Assembly: GCA_021818425.1 (NCBI GenBank)
Contig: JAKAEC010000006.1
Span: 1-61,551 of the forward strand
Direction of reading: 5' to 3'
Length of the DNA: 61,551 nucleotides
Source: Pseudomonadota bacterium
Lineage (GTDB): Bacteria > Pseudomonadota > Alphaproteobacteria > Acetobacterales > Acetobacteraceae
Shown here: one piece after another, positions 8,906 through 18,736 of the stretch
Layout of the letters: each line of letters opens with the position of its first letter
Position numbering within the stretch: position 1 is the stretch's first letter
The notes under the pieces: model-generated
Databases searched by the model: none
The model's input: the letters and a program-made list of their open reading frames with translations, nothing else
What the model was told of the DNA's origin: nothing
Program-made: the position numbers and the translations under genes

Positions 8906-11389
8906 TCAGCGCCGCCACCAGCCTGTTTTTTTTGCCGCAGGAGCGTCTGCGGCGCCGATCAATACCGGCTTCACCGTCGGAGGCGCCGCCGCGAGCGCTG
9001 CCAGCTCCATCGAGGTAGGGACGGGTTCAATGACAGCCTCCGGGTTTTGTGTAGCTTCCGCAGGGGTTTTGCGTTTGCGCGGGGCGCGTTTGGCGGGCGT
9101 GGCCTTTGTCTTGGTGGGCTTGGCCTTCGTGTCGACGGCTTCGGCGGCTTCGGCGGGTGGCTCGCTTTCGGCTTCCTTGTTCGCGGTCTCCTTGCGTTTC
9201 CGAGGCGCGCGGCGGCGCTTGGCTGCCGGGGCGTCTTCTGAAGGTGCTGGCGCCGCGGGTTCGGCGGCAGGCTCATCTACAGTCTCGCCGCCCGGAGCCA
9301 CCTCCAGGACTAGGTCCAACTCGGGTGGTGGCGCCGCATCCTCCTCCTCTGGCGCGGAGTCAACTCCGCCAGCCGGGCTGTTGTTCTCGCCACGGCGGCG
9401 ACCGCGGCGGCGGCGGCGGCGCTTGCGTTCGCCACGCTCCTGCAGAGTCTCGCCAGTTGCAGTCTCGTCGGCTTCAACCTCTTCGACTTCCACGGGGGTG
9501 GCTTCAATCTGACGATCATGGCGCACGGGCGAAACAGGCTGCGCGGTCTGTGCTTTCAGCCGTTCCAGTCTGAAATGGCTGCCAGTCATAGCTGCATCGG
9601 GGTTAAAGATCACCCGCATCGCATAGCGCGCCTCGATCTGCGAGAGCCGCTCGCGCTTGTGGTTGAAGAGATAGAAGGCGATTTCCGGCGCCAGAGTGAC
9701 AGCGACCTCTGCTGCCCGGAACTTAGCCCCCTCGTCCTCGATAGCGCGCAGAATATGCAGCGCGGCGCTTTCCGGGCTGCGCACATGGCCCATACCGGCG
9801 CAATGTGGGCAGGTTATGAGCGACGCTTCGGTGAGCGAGGGGCGCAGACGCTGGCGGGACATTTCCATGAGCCCGAAATGGCTGATGGAGCCCACCTGGA
9901 TGCGCGCGCGGTCGTGTTTCAGCGCATCTTTTAGCTTGCGCTCCACTGCGGCGTTGTTCCGGCGAGATTCCATGTCTATGAAATCGATCACGATCAACCC
10001 AGCCAGGTCGCGCATGCGCAATTGCTTTGCCACCTCTTCCGCCGCTTCCAAATTGGTCCGAAGCGCTGTGTCTTCAATCGAGCGCTCACGGGTGGAGCGG
10101 CCGGAATTCACGTCGATGGCTACCAGTGCCTCCGTCTGGTTGATGACGATGTAGCCCCCGGAGCGCAGCTGCACTATTGGGTTCAGCATGGCGTCCAACT
10201 GGGTTTCCACCTGGTATTTGGAGAAAAGCGGCTGGCCATCGCGCCAAAGTTGCACTTTGCGGGCATTGGCGGGCATCAACATGCGCATGAAGTCCCGCGC
10301 CGCCTTATAGCCGTCCTCGCCGTCCACAAGAATATCCTCAACGTCGCGGGTATAAACGTCGCGGATGGCGCGCTTGATCAGGCTTGCTTCTTCGTAAATC
10401 AGCGCTGGTGCAGTGGATTCCATCGTCTTGTCGCGGATATCGTCCCACAAACGGAGCAGATATTCGCAGTCACGCTTGATCTCTGGTTTCGGTCGGTTGG
10501 CGCCGGCAGTACGCACGATCAGTCCCATGCCCTGCGGAATGTCCAATTCCGCCATCGTCTCCTTAAGGCGGCGGCGGTCGGCCTGGGAGGTGATCTTGCG
10601 AGAAACCCCGCCTCCCGTGGGGGAGTTTGGCATCAGCACTGAGAACCTACCGGCCAAAGAGAGATAGGTGGTAAGCGCAGCGCCTTTATTGCCGCGCTCC
10701 TCCTTTACCACCTGAATCAGCATGATCTGGCGGCGGTGGATCACGTCCTGAATCTTATAATTGCGCAAGAAACGCTGGCGCATGCGGCGCTCACGGGCGT
10801 CGGCGGCATCATCGCCGTCGCCACCCACCTGCTCGGGTGCCGGAGCTTCGGCGGCTTCGGTTTCGATGGTTTCCTCATCGCCGATCTGCGCAGCGGTTTC
10901 ATCCTCGTGACCGGCTTCTTCCGGGGCTCCGGGAGGGGCTTCTAAAGCCTCGTCCGGCGGCGGCGCGGCAATAATCTCTATAGGTTTGATCTCAAGCGCC
11001 TGGGCAGTTTGTGCTCCGGCGTCAGCGGCAGCCTCGGTGGCGGCTTCGGCCTCGGCGGCGGCCTCGGCCTCGGCCTCGGCGGCAGCTTCAGCCTCGGCGG
11101 CAGCTTCGGCCTGCATCTCCAGCAGCTTCTGCCGGTCCGCAACGGGGATCTGATAATAATCCGGATGGATTTCACCAAACGCCAGGAAACCATGGCGGTT
11201 GCCGCCATATTCGACAAACGCCGCCTGCAGGCTAGGCTCGACCCGGATGACCTTGGCTAGGTAGATATTGCCTTTGATTTGTTTGCGGCTGACGGTCTCG
11301 ACGTCAAAATCCTCAAGGCGGTTACCATCCAGCACCACCACGCGGGTTTCTTCCGCATGGCTGGCATCGATCAACATCTTTTTCGACAT
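8906..11389 (-). CDS. rne: Ribonuclease E/G family endoribonuclease (RNase E)
   Basis: An 827-residue RNase E, the central enzyme of mRNA turnover and rRNA processing. Visible parts: N-terminal MSKKMLIDASHAEE and S1 domain start (about residues 35-90); a long low-complexity Ala/Glu plus acidic insert (about 93-215) inside the S1 region; the catalytic core with TNLEAAEEVAKQLRMRDLAG and IVIDFIDM (DNase-I-like site); the Zn-link CPHCAGMG; the small domain; then a disordered C-terminal scaffold with alternating basic (RKRRRRRRG) and Pro/Ala/Glu tracts. The gene is monocistronic, with a terminator downstream and a long leader upstream. A GC-rich palindrome overlaps its ribosome site, which could serve autoregulation. 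An S1 insert is known for alphaproteobacterial RNase E. Confidence 0.95.
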   Translation of the reverse strand: MSKKMLIDASHAEETRVVVLDGNRLEDFDVETVSRKQIKGNIYLAKVIRVEPSLQAAFVEYGGNRHGFLAFGEIHPDYYQIPVADRQKLLEMQAEAAAEAEAAAEAEAEAAAEAEAATEAAADAGAQTAQALEIKPIEIIAAPPPDEALEAPPGAPEEAGHEDETAAQIGDEETIETEAAEAPAPEQVGGDGDDAADARERRMRQRFLRNYKIQDVIHRRQIMLIQVVKEERGNKGAALTTYLSLAGRFSVLMPNSPTGGGVSRKITSQADRRRLKETMAELDIPQGMGLIVRTAGANRPKPEIKRDCEYLLRLWDDIRDKTMESTAPALIYEEASLIKRAIRDVYTRDVEDILVDGEDGYKAARDFMRMLMPANARKVQLWRDGQPLFSKYQVETQLDAMLNPIVQLRSGGYIVINQTEALVAIDVNSGRSTRERSIEDTALRTNLEAAEEVAKQLRMRDLAGLIVIDFIDMESRRNNAAVERKLKDALKHDRARIQVGSISHFGLMEMSRQRLRPSLTEASLITCPHCAGMGHVRSPESAALHILRAIEDEGAKFRAAEVAVTLAPEIAFYLFNHKRERLSQIEARYAMRVIFNPDAAMTGSHFRLERLKAQTAQPVSPVRHDRQIEATPVEVEEVEADETATGETLQERGERKRRRRRRGRRRGENNSPAGGVDSAPEEEDAAPPPELDLVLEVAPGGETVDEPAAEPAAPAPSEDAPAAKRRRAPRKRKETANKEAESEPPAEAAEAVDTKAKPTKTKATPAKRAPRKRKTPAEATQNPEAVIEPVPTSMELAALAAAPPTVKPVLIGAADAPAAKKTGWWRR

Positions 11390-11402
11390 AAATAGTGCTA
11401 CT

Positions 11403-11416
11403 CCGGCGCGCGCCGG
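11403..11416 (-). promoter_or_regulatory. Perfect 14-bp palindrome overlapping the rne ribosome-binding site
   Basis: CCGGCGCGCGCCGG is its own reverse complement and can fold as a 5-bp stem with a GCGC loop in the rne mRNA. The last GG belongs to the GGAG Shine-Dalgarno, which sits 11 nt before the ATG. The hairpin would therefore partly mask the ribosome site. Function is inferred. Confidence 0.4.
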
Positions 11417-11819
11417 GCAGGGCGGCCTTTGGAAGGCGTCCCCGAATCATCGGCGCGTCATAGGGATAAGAGAAAGGAAAAGCGGAGCCGAACCGGGCCT
11501 CGGCCTTGAAAAACTGAACTGTTTCAGACGGCTGAGTGGTCATCGGGTCCGTAAATCTGTCAGCGCCGGGGCGCCGACCGTGTGGTTTTTTTGCATTCTG
11601 GACGCAACGCTGAAAACCCTTGGGTCTATGCCGGGTTCCGCGCGGCGCGCATCCTAAGGTCGTAGATGACCCAAAACCTTCACTCCTGCAAGGGGGTTGC
11701 GAGAAGGTTCGGTTTCCAGTCAAAACGGAATGGGCGTGTGTGGCGTTCGGGGGGATGGGCAGCATGGCGCGGAAATGCCAGTTCGGGATTGCCACCTGCG
11801 TCCCTTGGGAGAGACCGTG
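11417..11819. other. Spacer of about 0.4 kb upstream of rne without a supported gene
   Basis: No reading frame here has recognisable protein similarity or a good ribosome site. The longest antisense frame (11322-11852, minus) looks like noise. The region probably holds the rne promoter and a long leader, since RNase E genes often have long autoregulatory 5' UTRs. I could not place a convincing -35/-10 pair. Confidence 0.4.
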
Positions 11820-12633
11820 ATGGCGGCTCGGGCGGGTGCACAGTCCTTCCAAAAGCGGCTTGGTATAGCCATCACCACCTTCAACCGGCGGGAACTAGTG
11901 CTTGAATTGGTGGCAAAGATCCGGGCTGTGATCGCCTCGCCATTCGATCTAGTGATTTGAGATGATGGCTCTAATGATGGCGCAGTGGAAGCCCTCCGAG
12001 CGCAGGGTGAGGTTGTGGTCGGTGGAGCCAACCGGGGGTTGCCTGTAACAAAAACCGGGGCATCTATTACCTGATGCACACATGTCAACGCGATGTCTTG
12101 CTGTTACTTGATGACAATGTGGTACCCGTGCGTCACGGCTAGGAGCGGGAATGGGTTGCTGCTGCGGGGATCCATGGTCATCTGAATTTTGTTCACCCGA
12201 TATTTCATCGCGGGTCATCTTTGGGGAAAATACGGCGGAAAATCCCGGCATGTGTAGCATGCTAAATGGCTGTGCATTGATTTTTGACCGGCTGGTGCTC
12301 GCGCAGATCGGTTTTATGGACTCACGCTTTGGGCGTTACGGGCATGAACATACTGAACTGACGCTAAGAACGGTTCGCGCCGGATATGGCGGGGGCGTTT
12401 TGAGATCGCCTGAAGGTGACAGCCACTTGTTCAAGGTGATTGAGGGGGGGCTTGAGGCATTGGCTGTCGGCGGCCACGGTTCTCAGGCGGAGGCTGACGC
12501 GAATCATAAGGTTATGGTGGTGATTAGAAATGATCCCGTGTAGCGGCATGCTTGGCACGATGACCAAGCAATGGCGACGTTTTTGGCCGAACAGGACGAG
12601 GCGCTTTTGGCCAAGGGGCAAACGCGGCCATGA
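11820..12633 (+). pseudogene. Glycosyltransferase family 2 pseudogene
   Basis: Three successive frames together spell a GT2 (GT-A fold) enzyme. Frame one has GIAITTFNRREL and SPFDLVI, then a TGA at 11958, then DDGSNDGAVEAL and GGANRG. After a frameshift near 12040 comes NKNRGIYYLMHT and LLLLDDN (the DxD region), then a TAG at 12140 followed by EREWVAAAG. After another shift near 12200-12250 comes MLNGCALIFDRLVL, FGRYGHEHTEL and LRTVRAGY, with a TAG at 12541 before RHAWHDDQ and a final TGA at 12631. At least three internal stops and two frameshifts show decay. Two of the stops fall where Trp would fit. When intact it would have transferred a sugar to a surface glycan. Confidence 0.82.
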
Positions 12634-13041
12634 AATAAAAATCTTTTTTCGTCGTTAGAGGCTTGCCAGCGGTTCCGACAAGAGCAGGGCGTCGACCCCG
12701 CGAACGCCCCCCCTGCCTTCTTCACTGGCGACTCCAACCCGGAGTTGATCGAGGACATGCTGGCCGCAGGTCAGCGTGTGGTCGTCGTGCAGCCGGACGC
12801 ACGAATTTATTATGCGCTCTTGGAACATTTCGCTGCCCCCGTCGCCGAGGGGCAGCTGGTGCTGGAAAATTTTGCCCCCGCCCCGCGCGGCGGCGAGATC
12901 GCTATGCTAATCCCATCTGACGGTGGCAGGCCCTACCATGTTGTCACCATTTCCTGGGATGAGCTGGTGGTCAAGCATTGTCTCCCCGCCCAGGTGCTTA
13001 CGGCTGCAGAGGTGCCGGGGTATCCAGCCGCGCCTCATTGA
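12634..13041 (+). pseudogene. Unidentified coding remnant (possible FkbM-like methyltransferase fragment)
   Basis: An open frame from 12634 to the stop at 13039-13041 lacks an ATG (first usable start TTG at 12745). It encodes about 135 residues including LAAGQRVVVVQPDARIYYAL and VTISWDELV. The spacing of a VxxxxP...YxxL segment and a later V(T)xxxDxLV segment faintly recalls FkbM-family methyltransferases. The similarity is weak and the C-terminal half would be missing. It directly follows the GT2 pseudogene in the same direction, so both may be residues of one lost surface-sugar gene set. It could also be noise. Confidence 0.35.
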
Positions 13042-13121
13042 TCTTTATTCCGCTTGCATCATCCGTGGATTTTGCGGCAGGCTCGTACCGGGAAGGGGCG
13101 CCGAGTACGAGGAGCCTCATT

Positions 13122-15332
13122 ATGCTTGTCCCCAGAACGTCCGTTTCCGGTCTTTCTGTCGCCACCGCTTTATATAATTTCGTGAACCGGGAGGCGCTGC
13201 CGGGCGCCGGGCTCGAGCCTGCCGAGTTCTGGCAAGGGTTTTCGGTACTGTTGCGGCATTTCGCAGCCACCAATACCGCTCTGCTGGCCCGGCGCGACGA
13301 AATTCAGGCCAAGCTGGACAATTGGCACAGGGCCCATAAAGGCCAGGAGCATGACCAGCGCGCCTATGAGATGTTCCTGCACGAAATTGGCTACGTGCTG
13401 CCTGAGCCTGCCCCCTTCAGTATCGATACCGCGAACGTGGATGACGAGATCGCCCGTGTTCCCGGCCCGCAGCTGGTGGTGCCGGTTTCCAACGCCCGTT
13501 ACGCGCTAAATGCGGCCAATGCCCGTTGGGGTAGTCTGTACGACGCGCTCTACGGCACGGACGCCTTATCAGAGTCGGGGAGCGCTGCGCGCGGCGCGGG
13601 CTTCAACCCGGTGCGCGCCGATCAGGTTATAGCCCGCGCCCGCGCCTTCCTGGATGAGTCATTCCCGTTGGAGGATGTGAGCCATGCCGACGTACTGGGC
13701 TACCAAGTGAAGGGAAGCCAACTTGTGGCGCTGGTACCCTCTGGCGATGCCGTCTTGAAAAGACCTGAGCAGTTCGCCGGTTATAATGGTGAACCTGCGA
13801 GTCCCAATATTGTGTTGTTAAACAACCACAACCTTCACGCTGAAATCGTCATCGACGCTGGCCACCCAATCGGCAAGAACGACACCGCCCACGTTGCCGA
13901 CGTCATCCTGGAATCTGCTGTCAGTACTATCATGGATGCGGAGGATTCTGTCGCCGCCGTGGATGCCGAGGACAAGGTGGGTGTCTACCGCAACTGGCTG
14001 GGTTTGATGCGGGGCACGCTTCGCGCCCGCGTTGAAAAAAATGGCGTGTCGCTCGAACGTAGGCTGAACCCAGACCGTGAGTACACGGCGCCGGACGGCG
14101 CCCCCTTCATTCTGCCTGGGCGCTCTTTGCTGCTCATCCGCAATGTCGGCAACCATATGCTGACAGACATCATCACACAGGATGGCGCGCAGGTACCCGA
14201 AGCCGTGATCGATGCGGTGCTTAGCTCCCTCATCGCCAAGCACGACCTGGCCAGCCGACGCAATTCCCGTAAGGGTTCGGTTTATATTGTTAAGCCCAAG
14301 ATGCACGGACCGGACGAAGCCGCTGACGCCAACGCTCTGTTCGGCGCAGTGGAAGTGCTGCTGAAGCTACCTGCCAACACGCTAAAAATGGGCATCATGG
14401 ATGAGGAGCGCCGTACCAGTGCGAACCTGAAAGCGTGCATCTATGCTGCCAAGTCCCGAGTCGTGTTCATCAATACCGGCTTTCTGGATCGCACAGGCGA
14501 CGAGATACATACCGCCATGCAGGCCGGGCCCTTCCTCCGCAAGGATGAGATTAAATCCCAGCCCTGGATCAAATCGTATGAGGATAGGAATGTCGATTCC
14601 GGGTTGGACTGTGGGCTGCAGGGCAGGGCGCAGATCGGCAAGGGCATGTGGGCGGCACCAGACCAGATGGCGGCAATGCTGGAGCAGAAAATTGTCCACC
14701 CCAAGGCGGGTGCCAGCACCGCATGGGTGCCCAGCCCCACCGCTGCTACATTGCATGCCCTGCATTACCACGAGGTGGACGTGTTTGACCGGCAGGATGA
14801 GTTGAAAACCCGTCCCGCTGCCCGGCTGTCAGACCTTCTCACAGTGCCGCTGGCCAATGGCGTGAGTTGGAGCCCCGAGGAAATCCGGCAGGAGCTAGAG
14901 AACAACGCCCAAGGGCTGCTGGGCTATGTAGTGCGCTGGGTGAACCAAGGGGTGGGCTGCTCCAAGGTTCCGGATATTCATGACGTTGGGCTGATGGAAG
15001 ACCGCGCCACCTTACGCATCTCCTCCCAGCATATCGCCAACTGGCTGCATCATGGCATCGTTTCTAGGGCGCAGGTGCTCGAAACGCTGAAGCGTATGGC
15101 CCGAGTGGTGGACAGGCAGAACGCCGGCGATGCGGCCTATATCCCCATGGCCCCTGGCTATGACGGCCCGGCCTTCAAGGCAGTGATCGATCTGGTGTTC
15201 GATGGGTTGGCCCAGCCCAATGGCTATACCGAACTCATCCTCACCCGCCGTCGCCGCGAGGCTAAGGCAGCTGCGGCTCTAGCCGGCGGGTGTGGCTTCG
15301 ATCGCAGCCCTGTTGCTTCATCCAGTTACTGA
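13122..15332 (+). CDS. glcB: Malate synthase G
   Basis: A 736-residue malate synthase G, condensing glyoxylate with acetyl-CoA to malate. Family segments: [12 protein letters not shown] with [10 protein letters not shown] (metal- and glyoxylate-binding acidic residues), [45 protein letters not shown], and a C-terminal domain with [14 protein letters not shown] and [15 protein letters not shown] at 13122 is chosen because GAGGAG lies 8 nt upstream and the protein then begins like the family; an open frame to 12978 is not needed. The hydroxypyruvate/glyoxylate reductase and glycerate kinase at the left edge suggest active C2 metabolism. Confidence 0.95.
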   Translation: MLVPRTSVSGLSVATALYNFVNREALPGAGLEPAEFWQGFSVLLRHFAATNTALLARRDEIQAKLDNWHRAHKGQEHDQRAYEMFLHEIGYVLPEPAPFSIDTANVDDEIARVPGPQLVVPVSNARYALNAANARWGSLYDALYGTDALSESGSAARGAGFNPVRADQVIARARAFLDESFPLEDVSHADVLGYQVKGSQLVALVPSGDAVLKRPEQFAGYNGEPASPNIVLLNNHNLHAEIVIDAGHPIGKNDTAHVADVILESAVSTIMDAEDSVAAVDAEDKVGVYRNWLGLMRGTLRARVEKNGVSLERRLNPDREYTAPDGAPFILPGRSLLLIRNVGNHMLTDIITQDGAQVPEAVIDAVLSSLIAKHDLASRRNSRKGSVYIVKPKMHGPDEAADANALFGAVEVLLKLPANTLKMGIMDEERRTSANLKACIYAAKSRVVFINTGFLDRTGDEIHTAMQAGPFLRKDEIKSQPWIKSYEDRNVDSGLDCGLQGRAQIGKGMWAAPDQMAAMLEQKIVHPKAGASTAWVPSPTAATLHALHYHEVDVFDRQDELKTRPAARLSDLLTVPLANGVSWSPEEIRQELENNAQGLLGYVVRWVNQGVGCSKVPDIHDVGLMEDRATLRISSQHIANWLHHGIVSRAQVLETLKRMARVVDRQNAGDAAYIPMAPGYDGPAFKAVIDLVFDGLAQPNGYTELILTRRRREAKAAAALAGGCGFDRSPVASSSY

Positions 15333-15463
15333 CCGAAGGCTGGAGCAGGATGAAGTGAGATGGATTCGTTGCACGAACTCGTCTCATTTTAGAGCCTACC
15401 TCTATGTAGTTCTGGAGGACGATTCGTGCATCTACCCGTCCGACAAAATGGGTCAATAAGATG

Positions 15464-16483
15464 TCATTTTACGCTAAGGCAAGCCGCTGGCGCTTGGCTG
15501 CCGATCTGAACCCCGGCGACAGGATGCGGTACATAAGGCGCCTCCAGCGCCGCTACTTCCTCTGGCGCCAATGTCAACTCAAGTGCGCCCAGCGCGTCGA
15601 TGAGATGGCTGGCCTGGGTAACGCCGATGATGGGCGAGGTGATTCCTGGTTTCTGGAGCAGCCATGCCATCGCCACTTGGGCGCGCTTCACGTCCCTGGC
15701 GATGGCAACGCGACTAACTTCTTCAATCACCTGCCGGTCCTGCGCTTCCATGCCGGCATAGATGGCTTTTTGCAGCCGGTCGGTTTCTGAGCGCGCGGTT
15801 GTTTGTGCCCAGTCACGGGTCAGCCTTCCGCGTGCCAGTGGGCTCCAGGGAATTACCCCAACGCCCATATCTGCGCAGAGCGGTAGCATCTCGCGCTCTT
15901 CTTCGCGGTAGATCAGGTTCACTTGGTTCTGCATGGAAATGAATTTGGTCCAACCATGCATCTGCGCGATATACTGTGCCTTGGAAAACTGCCAGGCAGA
16001 CATTGAAGACGCGCCAATATACCGCACCTTGCCTGATTTAACGATATCGTGCAGTGCCTCCATGGTTTCTTCGATCGGCGTGGCGTCGTCCCAGCGATGG
16101 ATCTGGTACAGATCAAGATAATCCAGTCCCAGCCGTTCCAGGCTATCATCCACAGCCTGAAAAAGCGCCTTGCGCGAAAGCCCGCCGGTATTGGGCGCGT
16201 TGCGCCAAGCAAAAAACCCCTTCGATGCCACCACGATCTCATCTCGGCGGGCAAAATCGCGCAGTGCCCGGCCGATGATTTCCTCCGACGTGCCGTCCGA
16301 ATAGGCATTGGCAGTATCGAAAAAATTAATGCCGGACTCCAGCGCTTGCCGGATAATCGCACGGCTGTTTTGTTCATCCAGCGTCCATTCGTGGTTGCCG
16401 CGCTGGGGGTCGCCAAAGCTCATGCAGCCGAGGCATAGCCGCGAGACTTTAAGCCCGGCCGAACCCAGATTCCGATATTCCAT
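15464..16483 (-). CDS. Aldo/keto reductase
   Basis: A 339-residue NADPH-dependent (beta/alpha)8 aldo/keto reductase of the YajO/Gpr-like group. The catalytic tetrad is visible: Asp and Tyr in FFDTANAYSDG (about residues 55-65), Lys in VVASKGFF, and His in YQIHRWDD. The cofactor-binding end IGVTQASHLIDAL is also present. The physiological aldehyde or ketone is unknown. The start at 16483 follows AAAGGAG at ideal spacing. It is downstream of argF on the same strand, 84 nt apart. Confidence 0.92.
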   Translation of the reverse strand: MEYRNLGSAGLKVSRLCLGCMSFGDPQRGNHEWTLDEQNSRAIIRQALESGINFFDTANAYSDGTSEEIIGRALRDFARRDEIVVASKGFFAWRNAPNTGGLSRKALFQAVDDSLERLGLDYLDLYQIHRWDDATPIEETMEALHDIVKSGKVRYIGASSMSAWQFSKAQYIAQMHGWTKFISMQNQVNLIYREEEREMLPLCADMGVGVIPWSPLARGRLTRDWAQTTARSETDRLQKAIYAGMEAQDRQVIEEVSRVAIARDVKRAQVAMAWLLQKPGITSPIIGVTQASHLIDALGALELTLAPEEVAALEAPYVPHPVAGVQIGSQAPAACLSVK

Positions 16484-16567
16484 GACGTTGGCTCCTTTCG
16501 CTCTGAGCGCAAGATAGGGGGCGGGCCGACGGATGACAGGGGGTGCGCCGACCAAGAGGCTGCGTGG

Positions 16568-17506
16568 TTATTCCATCGCCCAGGCCAGAATCGCCTTTTG
16601 CGCGTGTAACCGGTTTTCCGCCTCGTCAAACACTACGGAGGCCGGGCCGTCAATCACATCGGCGGCGACCTCCTCGCCCCGGTGTGCGGGCAGGCAATGC
16701 TGAAAGATCGCCCCCTTTGCGGCTTTTTCCATCAGCGCGGCGGTCACCTGGTAGGGTGCAAACGCCGCTGCGCGCGCGGCGGCTTGGTCCTCTGAATCTG
16801 ACATTGAGAGCCAGGTATCCGTCACAACGCAGGCGGCGTCCTCCACTGCCCAGTCCGGATCGACGCCTACCTCGACGTCAGCGCCTTCCTGTTTCGCCCA
16901 GTCCAGCACCTCGGCGCGTGGCATGTAGCCGGGGGGGCAAGCTAGGCGGAGTTCGAAATTGAACCGCGCGGCAGCTTCGATAAACGAGGCGGCAACATTA
17001 TTGCCATCCCCGACCCAGGCGATGCGCTGCCCCGCGATGGGGCCCCTATGCTCCTCGAAAGTGAGGATATCGGCCATGATTTGGCAGGGGTGGGAGAGTT
17101 CGGTGAGCCCATTGATCACTGGGATGCGGGCGTAGCGAGCTAACTCGTGCAGTTTGGTGGCGCTGTCAGTGCGTAGCATAATGCCGTGCACGAAACGCGA
17201 AAGCACATTGGCGGTGTCGGCAATGGTCTCGCCCCTTCCGATCTGCATGTCGCGCGATGAGAGTACCACCGCATCGCCACCAAGTTCCCTCACCGCCACC
17301 TCGAAGGAAACGCGTGTCCTGGTGGAGGGCTTTTCAAAGATCATCGCCAGCGTCTTGCCTGCCAGTGGTTTCCTGGGCGGGTTGCGGCGACTGCGTTTCA
17401 GGGCAGCGGCGGAAGTCAGTAAAGCCCGCAGTGCCTCGCCCGAAAAATCCTTTAGATCCAGAAAGTGCCGGGGGGCGGCGTCCTGCAAGGACAGCACCGC
17501 ACTCAT
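16568..17506 (-). CDS. argF: Ornithine carbamoyltransferase
   Basis: A 312-residue anabolic ornithine transcarbamylase forming citrulline from ornithine and carbamoyl phosphate. Signature motifs are all present: carbamoyl-phosphate site KPSTRTRVSF (about residue 60), LSHPCQIMAD (about 138), ornithine loop SMSDSE and FQHCLPAHRG (about 268). It overlaps argD by 4 nt, giving an argD-argF arginine operon on the minus strand. Length is normal. Confidence 0.97.
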   Translation of the reverse strand: MSAVLSLQDAAPRHFLDLKDFSGEALRALLTSAAALKRSRRNPPRKPLAGKTLAMIFEKPSTRTRVSFEVAVRELGGDAVVLSSRDMQIGRGETIADTANVLSRFVHGIMLRTDSATKLHELARYARIPVINGLTELSHPCQIMADILTFEEHRGPIAGQRIAWVGDGNNVAASFIEAAARFNFELRLACPPGYMPRAEVLDWAKQEGADVEVGVDPDWAVEDAACVVTDTWLSMSDSEDQAAARAAAFAPYQVTAALMEKAAKGAIFQHCLPAHRGEEVAADVIDGPASVVFDEAENRLHAQKAILAWAME

Positions 17507-18693
17507 TTCGCTGCCTCCATGGCCTTGGTCAGTGCACTGGCGGTTTCATCAAGCAGTGCGATGGCAGTATCGCATTCATCGCGGGTTATGATGAGTGGCG
17601 GTAGCAAACGCAGCACGTTCTCACCTGCGGCCACGGTCAGCAGGCCCTGGTTTATAGCCTTGGCCTGCACCTCGCCATTCGGCACCGCGCATTTTAGCCC
17701 TAGCAGTAGCCCCTTGCCGCGCAATTCGGTGAACACGCCGACTTGACGCGCCACCAACGCCTCAAGTCCGGCCCTCAGATAGGTTGCCACTTCGTTCATC
17801 TGGTCGAAGAACCCATCGGCTAAAATCACATCCAGCAACGCATTACCCGCTGCGCAGGCCAGCGGCCCGCCGCCAAAGGTCGTGCCATGGCTACCGGGCA
17901 CTAGCGCCCGGGCCACTCGCTCCTTGGCCAGAAGTGCGGCCATCGGGAAGCCGCCACCAATGCCCTTGGCCAGAGAGATGGCATCCGGCTCCACGTCGTC
18001 CCACTGATACGCGAACAGCTTGCCGGTGCGACCCATGCCGGTCTGCACCTCGTCAAAGCCCAAGAATAGCCCGAACTCGTCACAGGTTGTGCGCAGGCCG
18101 CGTAGGAATGCACTATCCGCGGCGCGGATACCGCCTTCGCCCTGGATTGGCTCCACCAAAATCCCCGCCGTTTCGGCAGTGATGGCGGCGCGCACAGCGT
18201 CGAGGTTATTGAAGGGTACATGATCGAACCCGTCCACCGGTTTGCCGAACCCCGCCAAATATTTCGGGTTGCCGGTGGCCGAAATCATCGCCAGCGTACG
18301 GCCGTGGAACGCGCCCTCAAAACAGATGATCCGCGTGCGCTCAGGATGTCCGGAATCGGACTGTGCCTTTCGCATAGCTTTGACCAGCCCTTCATTCGCC
18401 TCGGCGCCCGAATTGCAGAAAAACACGCTATCCGCGAAGCTGGCCGCCACGAACCGCGCCGCCAGCGCTTCGGCCTGCGGCACGCGGTACAAGTTGGAGA
18501 CATGGATCACCTTGCCAGCTTGTTCGGTGATCGCCCTCACCAGATGCGGGTGCGCGTGCCCCAGCGCCGAGGTGGCGATGCCCGCGCCGAAATCCAGATA
18601 TCGCCGCCCATCGGTATCGAACAGCCAGGCGCCCTGGCCGTGGTCAAAGGCGATGTCGGCCCGGGAGAAGTTTGGCATTAGCGCGGAGATCAT
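17503..18693 (-). CDS. argD: Acetylornithine aminotransferase
   Basis: A 396-residue class-III PLP aminotransferase of arginine synthesis. It carries the FCNSGAEANEGLVKAMR cofactor pocket, EPIQGEGGIR, LGFDEVQTGMGRTG and the PLP lysine in SLAKGIGGGFP. It may also act on succinyl-diaminopimelate, as many ArgD proteins do. The start at 18693 (MISALMPNF) gives the usual N-terminus. The ribosome site is weak and an upstream in-frame start at 18738 would overlap the divergent gene. It is coupled to argF by a 4-nt overlap. Confidence 0.95.
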   Translation of the reverse strand: MISALMPNFSRADIAFDHGQGAWLFDTDGRRYLDFGAGIATSALGHAHPHLVRAITEQAGKVIHVSNLYRVPQAEALAARFVAASFADSVFFCNSGAEANEGLVKAMRKAQSDSGHPERTRIICFEGAFHGRTLAMISATGNPKYLAGFGKPVDGFDHVPFNNLDAVRAAITAETAGILVEPIQGEGGIRAADSAFLRGLRTTCDEFGLFLGFDEVQTGMGRTGKLFAYQWDDVEPDAISLAKGIGGGFPMAALLAKERVARALVPGSHGTTFGGGPLACAAGNALLDVILADGFFDQMNEVATYLRAGLEALVARQVGVFTELRGKGLLLGLKCAVPNGEVQAKAINQGLLTVAAGENVLRLLPPLIITRDECDTAIALLDETASALTKAMEAAK

Positions 18694-18736
18694 GAATATG
18701 CTTTCAAGGCGGCAGAAAGCCCGGACTAAAGCGCAC

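Noticed and set aside
9030-10642. Long antisense and alternative frames inside rne (for example 9030-9512 and 10022-10642, plus strand)
   Set aside because: They mirror the GC-rich, low-complexity codons of rne, have no family motifs and no ribosome sites.
11322-11852. 176-codon minus-strand frame upstream of rne
   Set aside because: No recognisable domain, covers the rne start in another frame and antisense GT2 pseudogene DNA; most likely chance.
15333-15463. Spacer between glcB and the aldo/keto reductase as a possible repeat or IS end
   Set aside because: Only a vague similarity between two gattcgt-containing segments; no clear inverted repeat or terminator.
18242-18736. N-terminal extension of the GT87-like gene
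   Set aside because: It lies antisense to argD and is not hydrophobic; the protein begins properly at ATG 18737.
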